This document shows positions 50,488-58,687 of a stretch of DNA of 64,000 nt, piece by piece. How positions within the stretch are numbered: position 1 is the first letter of the stretch; every line of letters begins with the position of its first letter. The notes under the pieces are model-generated. The model worked only from the letters and a program-made list of their open reading frames with translations. It did no database searches and was not told where the DNA came from. Source of the stretch: Nocardia sp. BSTN01 (GTDB taxonomy: Bacteria; Actinomycetota; Actinomycetes; Mycobacteriales; Mycobacteriaceae); NCBI RefSeq assembly GCF_015354405.1, contig NZ_JADKYP010000021.1:1-64000 (forward strand), given 5' to 3'. The position numbers and the translations under genes are program-made.

Positions 50488-51192
50488 GTGCTCGAACATC
50501 GTTCGAAGGTAGATCGGCCCGGTGGCTTCGACGGGAAGGTGGCGGGAGCGCTGACCGGCGCCCTCCGCCGCGTGACCGCGTTCGCTGCGGCAGCGATGCG
50601 CCCGGCCCGGCTGGCAGGTGTGGCCGTCGCGGCGATGGTCGTGTTCGGAGCCGTCGCGGCGCCCGCCGGTGCGAGTCCGGCGGCCGGTCCGGCTCCCGTT
50701 CCCGCGCTGGATCTGAGCCGTTATGTCGGAACGTGGTACCAGGTCGCCGCAGTTCCTCAGTATTTCAATCTCGTCTGCGCCCGCGATACGCGCGCCGAAT
50801 ACGCGGCACTGCCGAACGGTGATGTGTCGGTGCACAATTCGTGCACCACGTGGTCGGGTGCGAACAACGAGATCCAGGGTGCGGCGCGCGCGGTCGATCC
50901 GGTGACGGGAGCGCAATTGCGTGTGGCGTTCCCGGGAGTCCCGACGCAGGAAAGCCTGGACGGTCCGCCCAACTATGTCGTGACCGCACTCGGGCCGGAC
51001 TACTCCTGGGCCCTCGTCACAGACCCCTACCGGATCTCCGGATTCGTGCTCTCCCGCACGCCCGCACTGGATGCGGATCAGTGGAACCGCGTCGTCGCGG
51101 CGATCGTGGCCGCCGGGGAGCAGCCCTGCCTGTACCTGACCTCGCCGGTGACCGGTGGGCGTGGCGACATCACCCCGCTGTGCCGGCTGTGA
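50488..51192 (+). CDS. secreted lipocalin (Blc-like)
   Basis: 234-aa lipocalin, GTG at 50488 with GGAGGAG upstream. Residues 41-62 form the export signal (RLAGVAVAAMVVFGAVAAPAGA) after a basic N-terminus of unusual length. The barrel starts with the lipocalin signature LDLSRYVGTWYQVAAVP and includes DTRAEYA and NYVVTALGPDYSWALVTDP. Bacterial Blc-type lipocalins bind fatty acids or lysophospholipids. A C-terminal Cys pair could form a disulfide. First gene of a likely operon with the photolyase (47-bp gap). Confidence 0.88.
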   Translation: MLEHRSKVDRPGGFDGKVAGALTGALRRVTAFAAAAMRPARLAGVAVAAMVVFGAVAAPAGASPAAGPAPVPALDLSRYVGTWYQVAAVPQYFNLVCARDTRAEYAALPNGDVSVHNSCTTWSGANNEIQGAARAVDPVTGAQLRVAFPGVPTQESLDGPPNYVVTALGPDYSWALVTDPYRISGFVLSRTPALDADQWNRVVAAIVAAGEQPCLYLTSPVTGGRGDITPLCRL

Positions 51193-51239
51193 GCCCGAGT
51201 ACGAGCCATGGCAAGTCCGGTGAGTGGAGGTGAGAAGCG

Positions 51240-52562
51240 ATGGGTGTGGCGGTAGCTCTGTTCACTCGTGATCTACGGGTTCACGACAATCCGATGCTGA
51301 CCGCGGCGCAGCGTGCCGGAGATGCGGTGGTTCCACTGTTCATCCTCGACGAATCGTTGGTCACCGGCGCGGAGGCCGCACCCAACCGGGTGCGATTCCT
51401 CGCCGCGGCGCTGGACGAACTCGACGGCGAATTGCGCACACGCGGTGGGCATCTCGTTCTACGGCGCGGCAAGGTTGTCGACGAGGTCGAACGGATCGTC
51501 GCCCAGACGCAGGCGGAGTCGGTCCACCTCGCGGCCGAAGTCAGCTATTACGGCAAACGACGCGAGTCGGCCCTGCGTGACAGGCTCGAACCGCACGGTT
51601 GCCAGGTGCATACGCACGCTGCCACCGTGACCAGTGTGGACCTCGATGCGATCGAGCCGAGCACCGGACGCGATCATTTCGCGATCTTCACGCCGTACTT
51701 CCGGCGCTGGGAAAGCGCCCGCCATCGGCGTCCCCTGCCGCCGCCCGCAGACCTCGAGGTGCCGCGCCTGGACGGCGAGCAACCGGGTCTCGACAAACTC
51801 CGCACCGTGCGGTCCTCACCGGACCTGCGCGTCGGCGGCGAGACGACCGGGCGAAAGATGTTGCGCCGCTGGTTGTCCGATCCGGTCACCGCCTATGACG
51901 ATGCCAACGACGATCTCGCCGCCGATGCCACCTCACATCTGTCGCCGTATTTGCATTTCGGATGCCTGTCGGCCGCGGAGGTGGTGTCGCGTCTGGACAT
52001 GTCGGACCCGGGCGCGCACAGTTTCGCCCGGCAACTGGCCTGGCGCGACTTTCATCATCAGGTGCTGGCGGCCCGCCCCGCGGCGGCGTGGTCCGATTAC
52101 CGCTCGGGCCCGGTCGAGATCCGCGAGGATGAGCAGGCCTTCGAGGCGTGGACGCACGGTCGCACCGGTTTCCCGATCGTCGACGCGCCGATGCGCCAGC
52201 TGCGTGACGAAGGGTGGATGCCGGGGCGCGCGCGGCTGATCACCGCATCGTTTCTGGCCAAAACGCTGCGGCTGGATTGGCGAATCGGCGCAGCCCAGTT
52301 CCGGTACTGGCTGGTCGACGGTGATGTGGCGAACAACCAGATGAACTGGCAGTGGGTCGCGGGCACCGGAACCGACACCCGCCCCAATCGCATGCTCAAT
52401 CCACTGCGGCAAGCGCACCGTTTCGATCCGGAGGGTGAGTACGTCCGCCGCTGGCTACCCGAACTCGCCCACCTGTCCGGCGCGGCGGTGCACCGCCCGT
52501 GGCGCGAGGACATCGACGATGCGACCTATCCGGCGCCGATCGTGGAAGTGCCCGGCATGTAA
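51240..52562 (+). CDS. phrB: deoxyribodipyrimidine photolyase
   Basis: 440-aa class I CPD photolyase. The N-terminal antenna domain begins ALFTRDLRVHDNP; the FAD domain includes TSHLSPYLHFG, LAWRDFHHQVL, GFPIVDAPMRQLRDEGWMPGRAR and the WQWVAGTGTDTRPNRMLNP block that holds the FAD and substrate contacts. It repairs cyclobutane dimers with blue light. ATG at 51240 with GGAGGTGAG upstream. Cotranscription behind the light-regulated promoter at 50411 makes physiological sense. Confidence 0.94.
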   Translation: MGVAVALFTRDLRVHDNPMLTAAQRAGDAVVPLFILDESLVTGAEAAPNRVRFLAAALDELDGELRTRGGHLVLRRGKVVDEVERIVAQTQAESVHLAAEVSYYGKRRESALRDRLEPHGCQVHTHAATVTSVDLDAIEPSTGRDHFAIFTPYFRRWESARHRRPLPPPADLEVPRLDGEQPGLDKLRTVRSSPDLRVGGETTGRKMLRRWLSDPVTAYDDANDDLAADATSHLSPYLHFGCLSAAEVVSRLDMSDPGAHSFARQLAWRDFHHQVLAARPAAAWSDYRSGPVEIREDEQAFEAWTHGRTGFPIVDAPMRQLRDEGWMPGRARLITASFLAKTLRLDWRIGAAQFRYWLVDGDVANNQMNWQWVAGTGTDTRPNRMLNPLRQAHRFDPEGEYVRRWLPELAHLSGAAVHRPWREDIDDATYPAPIVEVPGM

Positions 52563-52586
52563 TCGATGCGGTGATCAGGAGACGGT

Positions 52587-54059
52587 ATGCGATGTGTGGT
52601 GTTCGGTGCGACCGGCTACATCGGCGGCCGCTTGGTGCCCGAGCTACTGGCCGCGGGCCACGAGGTGCGGGTGCTGGCCCGCACACCGGCCAAACTCGAT
52701 GACGCCGCCTGGCGCGACAGCGTGGAAGTCCTGCGCGGTGATGTGCTCTGCGCCGACGATGTGGCCGCGGCCTGCGCCGAGGCGGACGTGCTCTATTACC
52801 TGGTGCATTCGCTGACGCGAACCGATTTCGACGATGTCGACCGCCGCGCGGCGACATTGGTGGCCGAGCAGGCGGCGCGGGCGGGGATACGCCGGATCGT
52901 GTATCTGGGCGGCATCGTTCCGCCGGGTCAGCGACTGTCGCGGCACCTGTCCTCCCGTGCCGAGGTCGGGCGAATCCTGCTGGCGGGATCGGTTCCGGTG
53001 ATAGCGATGCAGGCCGCGGTGATCATCGGATCCGGTTCGGCCAGTTTCGAAATGCTGCGGTATCTCACCGAACGGCTGCCGGTGATGGTCACGCCGCGGT
53101 GGGTGCGCAACCGCATCCAGCCGATCGCGGTGCGCGATGTGCTGTACTACCTGACGCGGGCGGCCGAACTACCGCCGGATGTGCGCGGCGCCTTCGATAT
53201 CGGCGGCCCGGATGTGCTCACCTACGAACAGATGATGCGTGACTACGCCGAAGTGGCGCGGCTGCCTCGGCGCGTAATCGTCCCGGTCCCGGTGCTCACG
53301 CCGTGGCTGTCGGCGCAATGGGTCGATCTCGTCACCCCGGTGCCGAAGGCGATCGCGGTGCCGCTGATGGAATCGCTGGTCAACGACGTTGTCTGCGAAG
53401 ACCACGCGATCGCCGAGCGCATCCCCGACCCGGCGCGCGGATTGATCGACTACCGCACCGCGGTCGAACTGGCGTTGACGCGCATTCGCGACCTCGACGT
53501 TCCCACCCGCTGGTCGGACGCCGACCAGCTCGGTCGTGAACCGTCGTCGCCGCTGCCCACCGATCCCGCGTGGTCGGGCGGTTCCCTCTATGTCGATGTG
53601 CGAGAACGCCACACCCGCGCCGATCCGGCGACGCTGTGGGCGGTGATCGAATCCATCGGCGGCGAATACGGCTGGTATTCGTTTCCGCTGGCGTGGTCGT
53701 TGCGCGGCTGGATCGACCGGCTGGCCGGCGGCGCCGGATTGCGCCGGGGAAGAAGGGATCCGCATCGGCTGCACGCCGGAGAGGCGCTGGACTGGTGGCG
53801 AGTGGAACGCATCGAGCGACCGCGCATCCTTGTGTTGCGTGCGGAAATGCGGGTGCCGGGGCGGGCGTGGCTGGAGCTCCGCGTGGACTCCGCCGCGCGG
53901 GGCACGGTCTACCGTCAGCGGGCCGTCTTCGACCCGCACGGCCTGGCCGGTCACCTCTACTGGAAGGCCATCGCTCCCTTCCACGCGCTCATCTTCGGCG
54001 GAATGACCCGTAATATCACCGGAGCGGCGGAAGAGGCTGTGTCCCAGCCGGTTTCATAG
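52587..54059 (+). CDS. NAD(P)-binding atypical SDR fused to DUF2867
   Basis: 490-aa two-domain protein. Residues 1 to about 290 are an atypical SDR (VVFGATGYIGGRLVPELLAAGHEV; YYLVHSL; RIVYLGGIV), the type in NmrA/YbjT proteins. Residues 325-490 match DUF2867, a SRPBCC-like fold (WSGGSLYVDVRERHTRADPATLW, then DWWRVERIERPRIL and WKAIAPFHALIFGGM). The same fusion occurs beside photolyase and carotenoid genes in actinobacteria and proteobacteria. Function unknown. Its 3' end overlaps convergent crtB by 44 bp. Confidence 0.85.
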   Translation: MRCVVFGATGYIGGRLVPELLAAGHEVRVLARTPAKLDDAAWRDSVEVLRGDVLCADDVAAACAEADVLYYLVHSLTRTDFDDVDRRAATLVAEQAARAGIRRIVYLGGIVPPGQRLSRHLSSRAEVGRILLAGSVPVIAMQAAVIIGSGSASFEMLRYLTERLPVMVTPRWVRNRIQPIAVRDVLYYLTRAAELPPDVRGAFDIGGPDVLTYEQMMRDYAEVARLPRRVIVPVPVLTPWLSAQWVDLVTPVPKAIAVPLMESLVNDVVCEDHAIAERIPDPARGLIDYRTAVELALTRIRDLDVPTRWSDADQLGREPSSPLPTDPAWSGGSLYVDVRERHTRADPATLWAVIESIGGEYGWYSFPLAWSLRGWIDRLAGGAGLRRGRRDPHRLHAGEALDWWRVERIERPRILVLRAEMRVPGRAWLELRVDSAARGTVYRQRAVFDPHGLAGHLYWKAIAPFHALIFGGMTRNITGAAEEAVSQPVS

Positions 54060-54987
54060 CGCCGCCGACGCGACTGCGAGACCAGACGGCAGCGGCGAGA
54101 CCTCGGGTTCCCACCGCGGCGCGTCGTGGAATCCCGACGCGGGCACGATGAACGAAGATGTCGAAGTCCAGGCTCTCGATACGATCCAGGATTTCCGAAT
54201 AGAGGGTGAGCGCGGCGGCGACGCACGGCCGCGACCGCGGGTCGAGCAGGGCGATACCGGCACGGGCATAGTCGTAGATGCCGCGAGTGTGGGAGTGCTG
54301 GGTGATCAGGGCACGCCGGACTCGGGCGTCGGTGCGGCGGTGCGCCTGGCACCACAGCAACAGATCCCGGTCGACGCCGTGGGCGGCCAGTTCGTCCGCC
54401 GGCAGATAGACCCGGTCCCGGACCAGGTCCTCGTCCACATCGCGCAGAAAGTTGGTCAGCTGGAAGGCTTTTCCGAGCGCGGCGGCGTACGGGGCGGCCT
54501 CGTCCACCGGGCACACCGTGCCCAGCACCGGTAGCACCTGTAATCCGATGACCTCGGCGGAACCGTAGACGTAGCGGTCCAGCGCGCGCCGATCCGGATA
54601 GTCGGTAACCGTGAGATCCATGCGCATCGACTCCAGGAACGAGTCGAACAGCGACGCAGCGATGCGGTAGGAGTGTGCCGTGTGCAGGACGGCCGGGAGG
54701 ACCGCGTCGGCATCGGCGTCCTCGGTGGTGAACTGCGCGGCCAGCGCGTCCAGTCGCGCCGCGCGTTCGGAGATCGGGCGGCGCGGGTCGATGTCGTCGA
54801 GGAGGTCGTCGGCGCGGCGGGCGAAGCCGTAGAGCGCGTGGATCGCCGGACGCTGATCGGGGGCGAGTAACCGGGTGGCGAGGAAGAAGGTCTTGCCATG
54901 GCGCGCGTTGAGGGTGCGACAGGCGCGATAGGACCGCTGCAGCTGGGGATCGGCGCGGCCGTTGTCGAGAAAGGCGATGGGGGACAT
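54016..54987 (-). CDS. crtB: phytoene synthase
   Basis: 323-aa squalene/phytoene synthase. It condenses two GGPP to phytoene. The two aspartate-rich motifs are present: DDLLDD (about residue 58-63) and NFLRDVDEDLVRDRVYLP. The substrate pocket block YVYGSAEVIGLQVLP is also typical. ATG at 54987, 10 bp after crtI, so it ends the crtE-crtI-crtB operon. The C-terminal 25 residues lie in the overlap with the convergent gene and have low conservation. Confidence 0.93.
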   Translation of the reverse strand: MSPIAFLDNGRADPQLQRSYRACRTLNARHGKTFFLATRLLAPDQRPAIHALYGFARRADDLLDDIDPRRPISERAARLDALAAQFTTEDADADAVLPAVLHTAHSYRIAASLFDSFLESMRMDLTVTDYPDRRALDRYVYGSAEVIGLQVLPVLGTVCPVDEAAPYAAALGKAFQLTNFLRDVDEDLVRDRVYLPADELAAHGVDRDLLLWCQAHRRTDARVRRALITQHSHTRGIYDYARAGIALLDPRSRPCVAAALTLYSEILDRIESLDFDIFVHRARVGIPRRAAVGTRGLAAAVWSRSRVGGAMKPAGTQPLPPLR

Positions 54988-54997
54988 GAGTTTCCGA

Positions 54998-56536
54998 TCA
55001 GCGAATGATGGCGGCGGTCGAAGTGGAAAGGGCGGACGCGCGTCGGCGTGCGGGCTGTGCGGAAGGCATCGGTCCGGTGACGCGGTCCGCGGCGAGCCGG
55101 CCGGAAATCAGGACAGGAGGTATGCCGACACCGGGGACGGTGCTGCCGCCCGCCAGCACCACGTTCTCGAGTCCGCGGATCATGTTGGCCGGGCGGAAGG
55201 GGCCGGTCTGGGTGACGGTGTGGGCCAATGCGAAGGGGCTGCCTGCCAGCATGCCGCGCCGCGCCCAGTCGGCGGGCGTAGTGATGTGGAGCAGCCAGGG
55301 ATCGGTCAGTGGGATCGGCAAGCGATCCTGAACGGTGGTCAGAACTTCCTGCGCGTAGGCGGGGCCGAAGCGGTCCCAATTGATCGGTCCCCGTACGGCA
55401 TTCGGTACCGGCGCGAGGATGTAGAGCAGGTCGCGTCCGGGTGGGGCCAGGCTCGGGTCACCCGCGGTGGGCCTGGTGACCAGCAGCGACGGATCTGTCA
55501 TGACGCTGCCGCGAGCGATGATGTCGTCGAAGGCTTCGTCCCAGGCGCGGCCGAAGAGCAGATGGTGGTGCGCGGCCCGGGGCATCGCCTCGCAGCCGAC
55601 GTGCAGCACGACCGCGGACGGTGCCGCTGTGGGACGCAGCGGACGGCGCGGGGAATGGCCCGTCAGGCGGTAGGTGTCGGACAACTCGGTGGTGAGCACG
55701 ACCGCATCGCAGGGGATGCGCTCGCCGGTGTCGGTGACGATCGTGCGGATCCGGGATCCGGTGCGGTCCAGGCTCGCCACGGCGGTGTCGTAGCGGATCT
55801 CGACGCCGGCTTCGTGCGCCGCCGCGGCGAGGGCGTCGGGTAGCGCTCGCATCCCGCCGCGCGGGAACCAGACGCCGGCGATCGTGTCCATATAGGCGAT
55901 CACCGCGTATGCCGCTATCGCTCGGCTGGGCGCGACGCCGGCATACAGGGATTGAAAGGTGAACAGCCGCCGCAGTTCCGGATCGTCGATGTGCTGTGCG
56001 ACCGCGCGGTCCCAGCGACGGAATCCTCCCATTGCCGCCAGCCGGCCGAGCGAGGGACGCAGCGCCGAGAACGGCGAATCGAAATTCGCCCCGATGAACG
56101 AGTCGAACTCTGTCCGGTAGAGCTGGATCAGCCACGCGCGCAATCGCCGGTATCCCGCCGCCTGGCCGGCTCCGGCGAACTCGGTGATCGCCGCGGCCAT
56201 GCGTTCGGCGTCGCTGTGGACCTCGAGCTGGCGTCCGTCGGCGAAATGGGCCCGATAGGCCGGATCCACCGGCACCAACGAGAGGCGGTCGTCCATCCGC
56301 TCACCGACCGCGGCGAACGTCTCCTCGACCAGGTGTGGCATCGTCAGCACGGTCGGGCCGGTGTCGAGGCGGTAGCCGTCCACATCGACGCGACCGGTGC
56401 GGCCACCGGGGACCGAATCACGTTCCAGCACGGTGACTGTGCGGCCGCGGCCGGCCAGGTGCAGCGCCGCGGACAGTCCGGCCAGCCCGGCTCCGACTAC
56501 GACGACGCGGTTGCTGAGACCGATGGTCGTGCGCAT
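54998..56536 (-). CDS. crtI: phytoene desaturase
   Basis: 512-aa CrtI-type FAD oxidoreductase that desaturates phytoene to lycopene-type carotenoids. N-terminal FAD loop VVVGAGLAGLSAALHLAGRG then PGGRTGR; C-terminal signature GSTVPGVGIPPVLISGRLAADRV of bacterial CrtI. ATG at 56536 with GAGGAGG upstream, 11 bp after the crtE stop. No cyclase or ketolase is in this window, so the end product is probably lycopene unless later enzymes lie elsewhere. Confidence 0.93.
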   Translation of the reverse strand: MRTTIGLSNRVVVVGAGLAGLSAALHLAGRGRTVTVLERDSVPGGRTGRVDVDGYRLDTGPTVLTMPHLVEETFAAVGERMDDRLSLVPVDPAYRAHFADGRQLEVHSDAERMAAAITEFAGAGQAAGYRRLRAWLIQLYRTEFDSFIGANFDSPFSALRPSLGRLAAMGGFRRWDRAVAQHIDDPELRRLFTFQSLYAGVAPSRAIAAYAVIAYMDTIAGVWFPRGGMRALPDALAAAAHEAGVEIRYDTAVASLDRTGSRIRTIVTDTGERIPCDAVVLTTELSDTYRLTGHSPRRPLRPTAAPSAVVLHVGCEAMPRAAHHHLLFGRAWDEAFDDIIARGSVMTDPSLLVTRPTAGDPSLAPPGRDLLYILAPVPNAVRGPINWDRFGPAYAQEVLTTVQDRLPIPLTDPWLLHITTPADWARRGMLAGSPFALAHTVTQTGPFRPANMIRGLENVVLAGGSTVPGVGIPPVLISGRLAADRVTGPMPSAQPARRRASALSTSTAAIIR

Positions 56537-56547
56537 GAGATTCCTCC

Positions 56548-57675
56548 TCAGGGGTGGCGGGTGACACAGATGAGCCCCATGCCGTCGAGTACGCGGCGCA
56601 TCGGTTCGGGCAGGCTCGCACTCTCGGCCGCGTGCCGCGCCTCGCCGATGCGGTCGCTGATCATCGCCTCGATCCGGGCGGGCGCTCCGGAGGCGGTGAT
56701 CACAGCGCGCAATCTGTCGGTGGCGCCGGCATCGACGACCGGTGCCGACAGCAGGGTGTCGAGTTCGCTGCGGGCGGCGGGTTCGGCGAGTTGCCGGGCG
56801 GCGATCACCACGGTGGTCGCCTTGCGCTGAGTCAGGTCTCCGTCACCGGGTTTGCCTGTGGCATCGACGCTTCCGAAGACTCCCAGCAGGTCGTCGCGCA
56901 TCTGGAACGCCTCGCCCACCGCGCGTCCATACCGGCTCAGCGCCGACAGGGTCGGCTCGTCGCATCCGGCCATCGCCGCGCCGAGTTCGAGTGGCCGGCG
57001 CACGGTGTAGTTGCCGGATTTCGCCCGTGCCAGCGCCAGTACCTGCCCGAAATCCGGTTCGGTGCGGACGTCGTTGAGCAGATCGCCGAACTGCCCCACC
57101 GCCAGCTCGATACGCATCGCGTCGAAGCGGGGCCACACGCGGTAGAGGCAATCGGGGCGAATTCCGCTGTCGCGCAGCATCTTATCCGCCCAGACCAGGC
57201 AGATATCGCCGAGAAGCACGGCCGCCGAGTCGCCGAAACGAGCGGCGTCGCCGGGCATTCGACGATCCCGGTGCGCGTCTGCGAAGGCGACGTGCCCGGT
57301 GGGTGCGCCGCGGCGCAGCGCCGACTCGTCCATCACATCGTCCTGGATCAACGCGAAGGCGTGGACCAGTTCCAGCGCGGCGGCGGCTCGCAGCGCGGCG
57401 GCATCCGGGGCCTCGCCACACAACCAGCCGATGTACATGAACGTCGATCGCAGGCATTTGCCGCCTGCCACGTATCGGCGTGCGATGTCGTCGACCGCGA
57501 TCCCGTGAACGGCGCCGATCCGGTTCTCGCGCAGGAAGGTGGCCAGTTCGGTCAGCACTCGATCCTGCACCGCGGCGCGCCACCGTGCGACACCATCCGC
57601 CACGTTCACCGGGTGATCGGCCAGAATCGTTGCGGGGGAACACAATCGGCGTGAATTGTCGATGGTGACGCTCAC
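56548..57675 (-). CDS. crtE: geranylgeranyl diphosphate synthase
   Basis: 375-aa polyprenyl synthase. First aspartate-rich motif LIQDDVMDES; second reads FQMRDDLLGVFG, i.e. DDxxG instead of DDxxD, as in many actinobacterial type GGPP synthases. GGKCLRSTF carries the IPP-binding residues. GTG at 57675 is preferred over a GTG two codons earlier because GGAG is six bases before it. It leads the crt operon behind the 11-bp-repeat promoter at 57783-57814. Confidence 0.9.
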   Translation of the reverse strand: MSVTIDNSRRLCSPATILADHPVNVADGVARWRAAVQDRVLTELATFLRENRIGAVHGIAVDDIARRYVAGGKCLRSTFMYIGWLCGEAPDAAALRAAAALELVHAFALIQDDVMDESALRRGAPTGHVAFADAHRDRRMPGDAARFGDSAAVLLGDICLVWADKMLRDSGIRPDCLYRVWPRFDAMRIELAVGQFGDLLNDVRTEPDFGQVLALARAKSGNYTVRRPLELGAAMAGCDEPTLSALSRYGRAVGEAFQMRDDLLGVFGSVDATGKPGDGDLTQRKATTVVIAARQLAEPAARSELDTLLSAPVVDAGATDRLRAVITASGAPARIEAMISDRIGEARHAAESASLPEPMRRVLDGMGLICVTRHP

Positions 57676-57782
57676 GTCCACTCCTCGGTTCGGCGGTACG
57701 GGTGCCGGCTGGGTCTGCGAGGCGGGGATCGGGACCGCGTATTGCGGCCCGCCTGGGGATCCTCCCTCGACGTCCGAACCCC

Positions 57783-57814
57783 AGGCTACCGCAAACGATG
57801 CATAAATGATGCAG
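57783..57814 (-). promoter_or_regulatory. light-regulon promoter with 11-bp direct repeats (crt operon)
   Basis: On the minus strand CTGCATCATTT and ATGCATCGTTT are consecutive 11-mers, followed after 4 nt by TAGCCT as -10. Spacing and order equal those at 50411. It lies about 108 bp before the crtE start. Confidence 0.7.
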
Positions 57815-57942
57815 TGAAAGCTGTATCGATCTGCCGAGGCTGATTGTGTATCGCGCAGCCGGGGCGAGCATGGTTGATCGACTAGCGCGAGGTAGGCGCG
57901 GTTCGCAGGTTGCCACCGCGATCAGTTGAAGCCAAGGGCAAA

Positions 57943-57976
57943 TTGCATCGTTTATGCATCGAATTTCGGGTATTCT
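57943..57976 (+). promoter_or_regulatory. light-regulon promoter with 11-bp direct repeats (secreted protein gene)
   Basis: TTGCATCGTTT and ATGCATCGAAT follow each other, then TATTCT after 6 nt. It faces the gene at 58008. Between this and the crt operator (57815-57942) nothing else is recognised. Confidence 0.65.
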
Positions 57977-58007
57977 GGCTGAGACGAACCAATCAGAGGA
58001 GGCCCTC

Positions 58008-58505
58008 ATGTCTCGTTCTTCCGCGCGTCGCGCGCTGTTCGCTCTCGTCTCCGGCGGCGGTATCGCATTGACCTCGGCCGCGTTGCCGGCCGCGCCGGCC
58101 CAAGCCGACTCCACCAGTTGCCCGGCGCCGGGCGCCACATCGGTCGCCGATACGGGCGCCGATGCCGCGTGTTCGGCCACCAGTACCGGCGGGAGCGCGG
58201 CTGCCGCCTACGGCATCAACGGTACGGCTTCCGCCGACGCGGGGCCGACGAGCTTGTCGCTGGCCATCGCACAAGGCGGTGGCACCGCGCGGTCCGCCTC
58301 GGGGCCGTGGTCGGGGCCCGCGGCGATCGCGGTCGGTTCCGGCGCGACCGCCGACCTGTCCGGGGTCCGGCCGGGTCTGGCCATCGGCATCGCAGGACCG
58401 GGCGCCACGGTCACCGTCTCCGGCGTCGGGACCCCGGAATGTACCGGCGGCCCGGGCTTCGCGGGCGATTTCCAGACCTTCCAGGGCTGCCTGTCGATGC
58501 GGTGA
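58008..58505 (+). CDS. small secreted protein
   Basis: 165 aa, ATG at 58008 with GAGGAGG upstream. A signal peptide with Arg pairs (SRSSARRALFALVSGGG, then ALPAAPAQA before the cleavage) is followed by a Gly/Ala/Ser-rich mature part with four cysteines (CPAPG, CSATS, CTGGP, CLSMR) and repeated short beta-like units. Unrecognised, perhaps a cell-wall or surface protein. The shared promoter motif suggests that it is induced with carotenoids. Confidence 0.75.
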   Translation: MSRSSARRALFALVSGGGIALTSAALPAAPAQADSTSCPAPGATSVADTGADAACSATSTGGSAAAAYGINGTASADAGPTSLSLAIAQGGGTARSASGPWSGPAAIAVGSGATADLSGVRPGLAIGIAGPGATVTVSGVGTPECTGGPGFAGDFQTFQGCLSMR

Positions 58506-58687
58506 CCGCGCCTCTCCACGCCGCGGTCCTCGTGCCGGTTCCGCGCGGGTGTGGGTGGTCGGGTGATCCGGCGTGACAGCGGCGCAAGTGCGAGCGATCG
58601 GGATCTCGGCGCGTAGTCTCGAACGCGGCAACCCGCCGGCGTCTGTGTCTGGTTGTGCCGGCTTCCCTCGAACTCCCGGGAGTCGAC

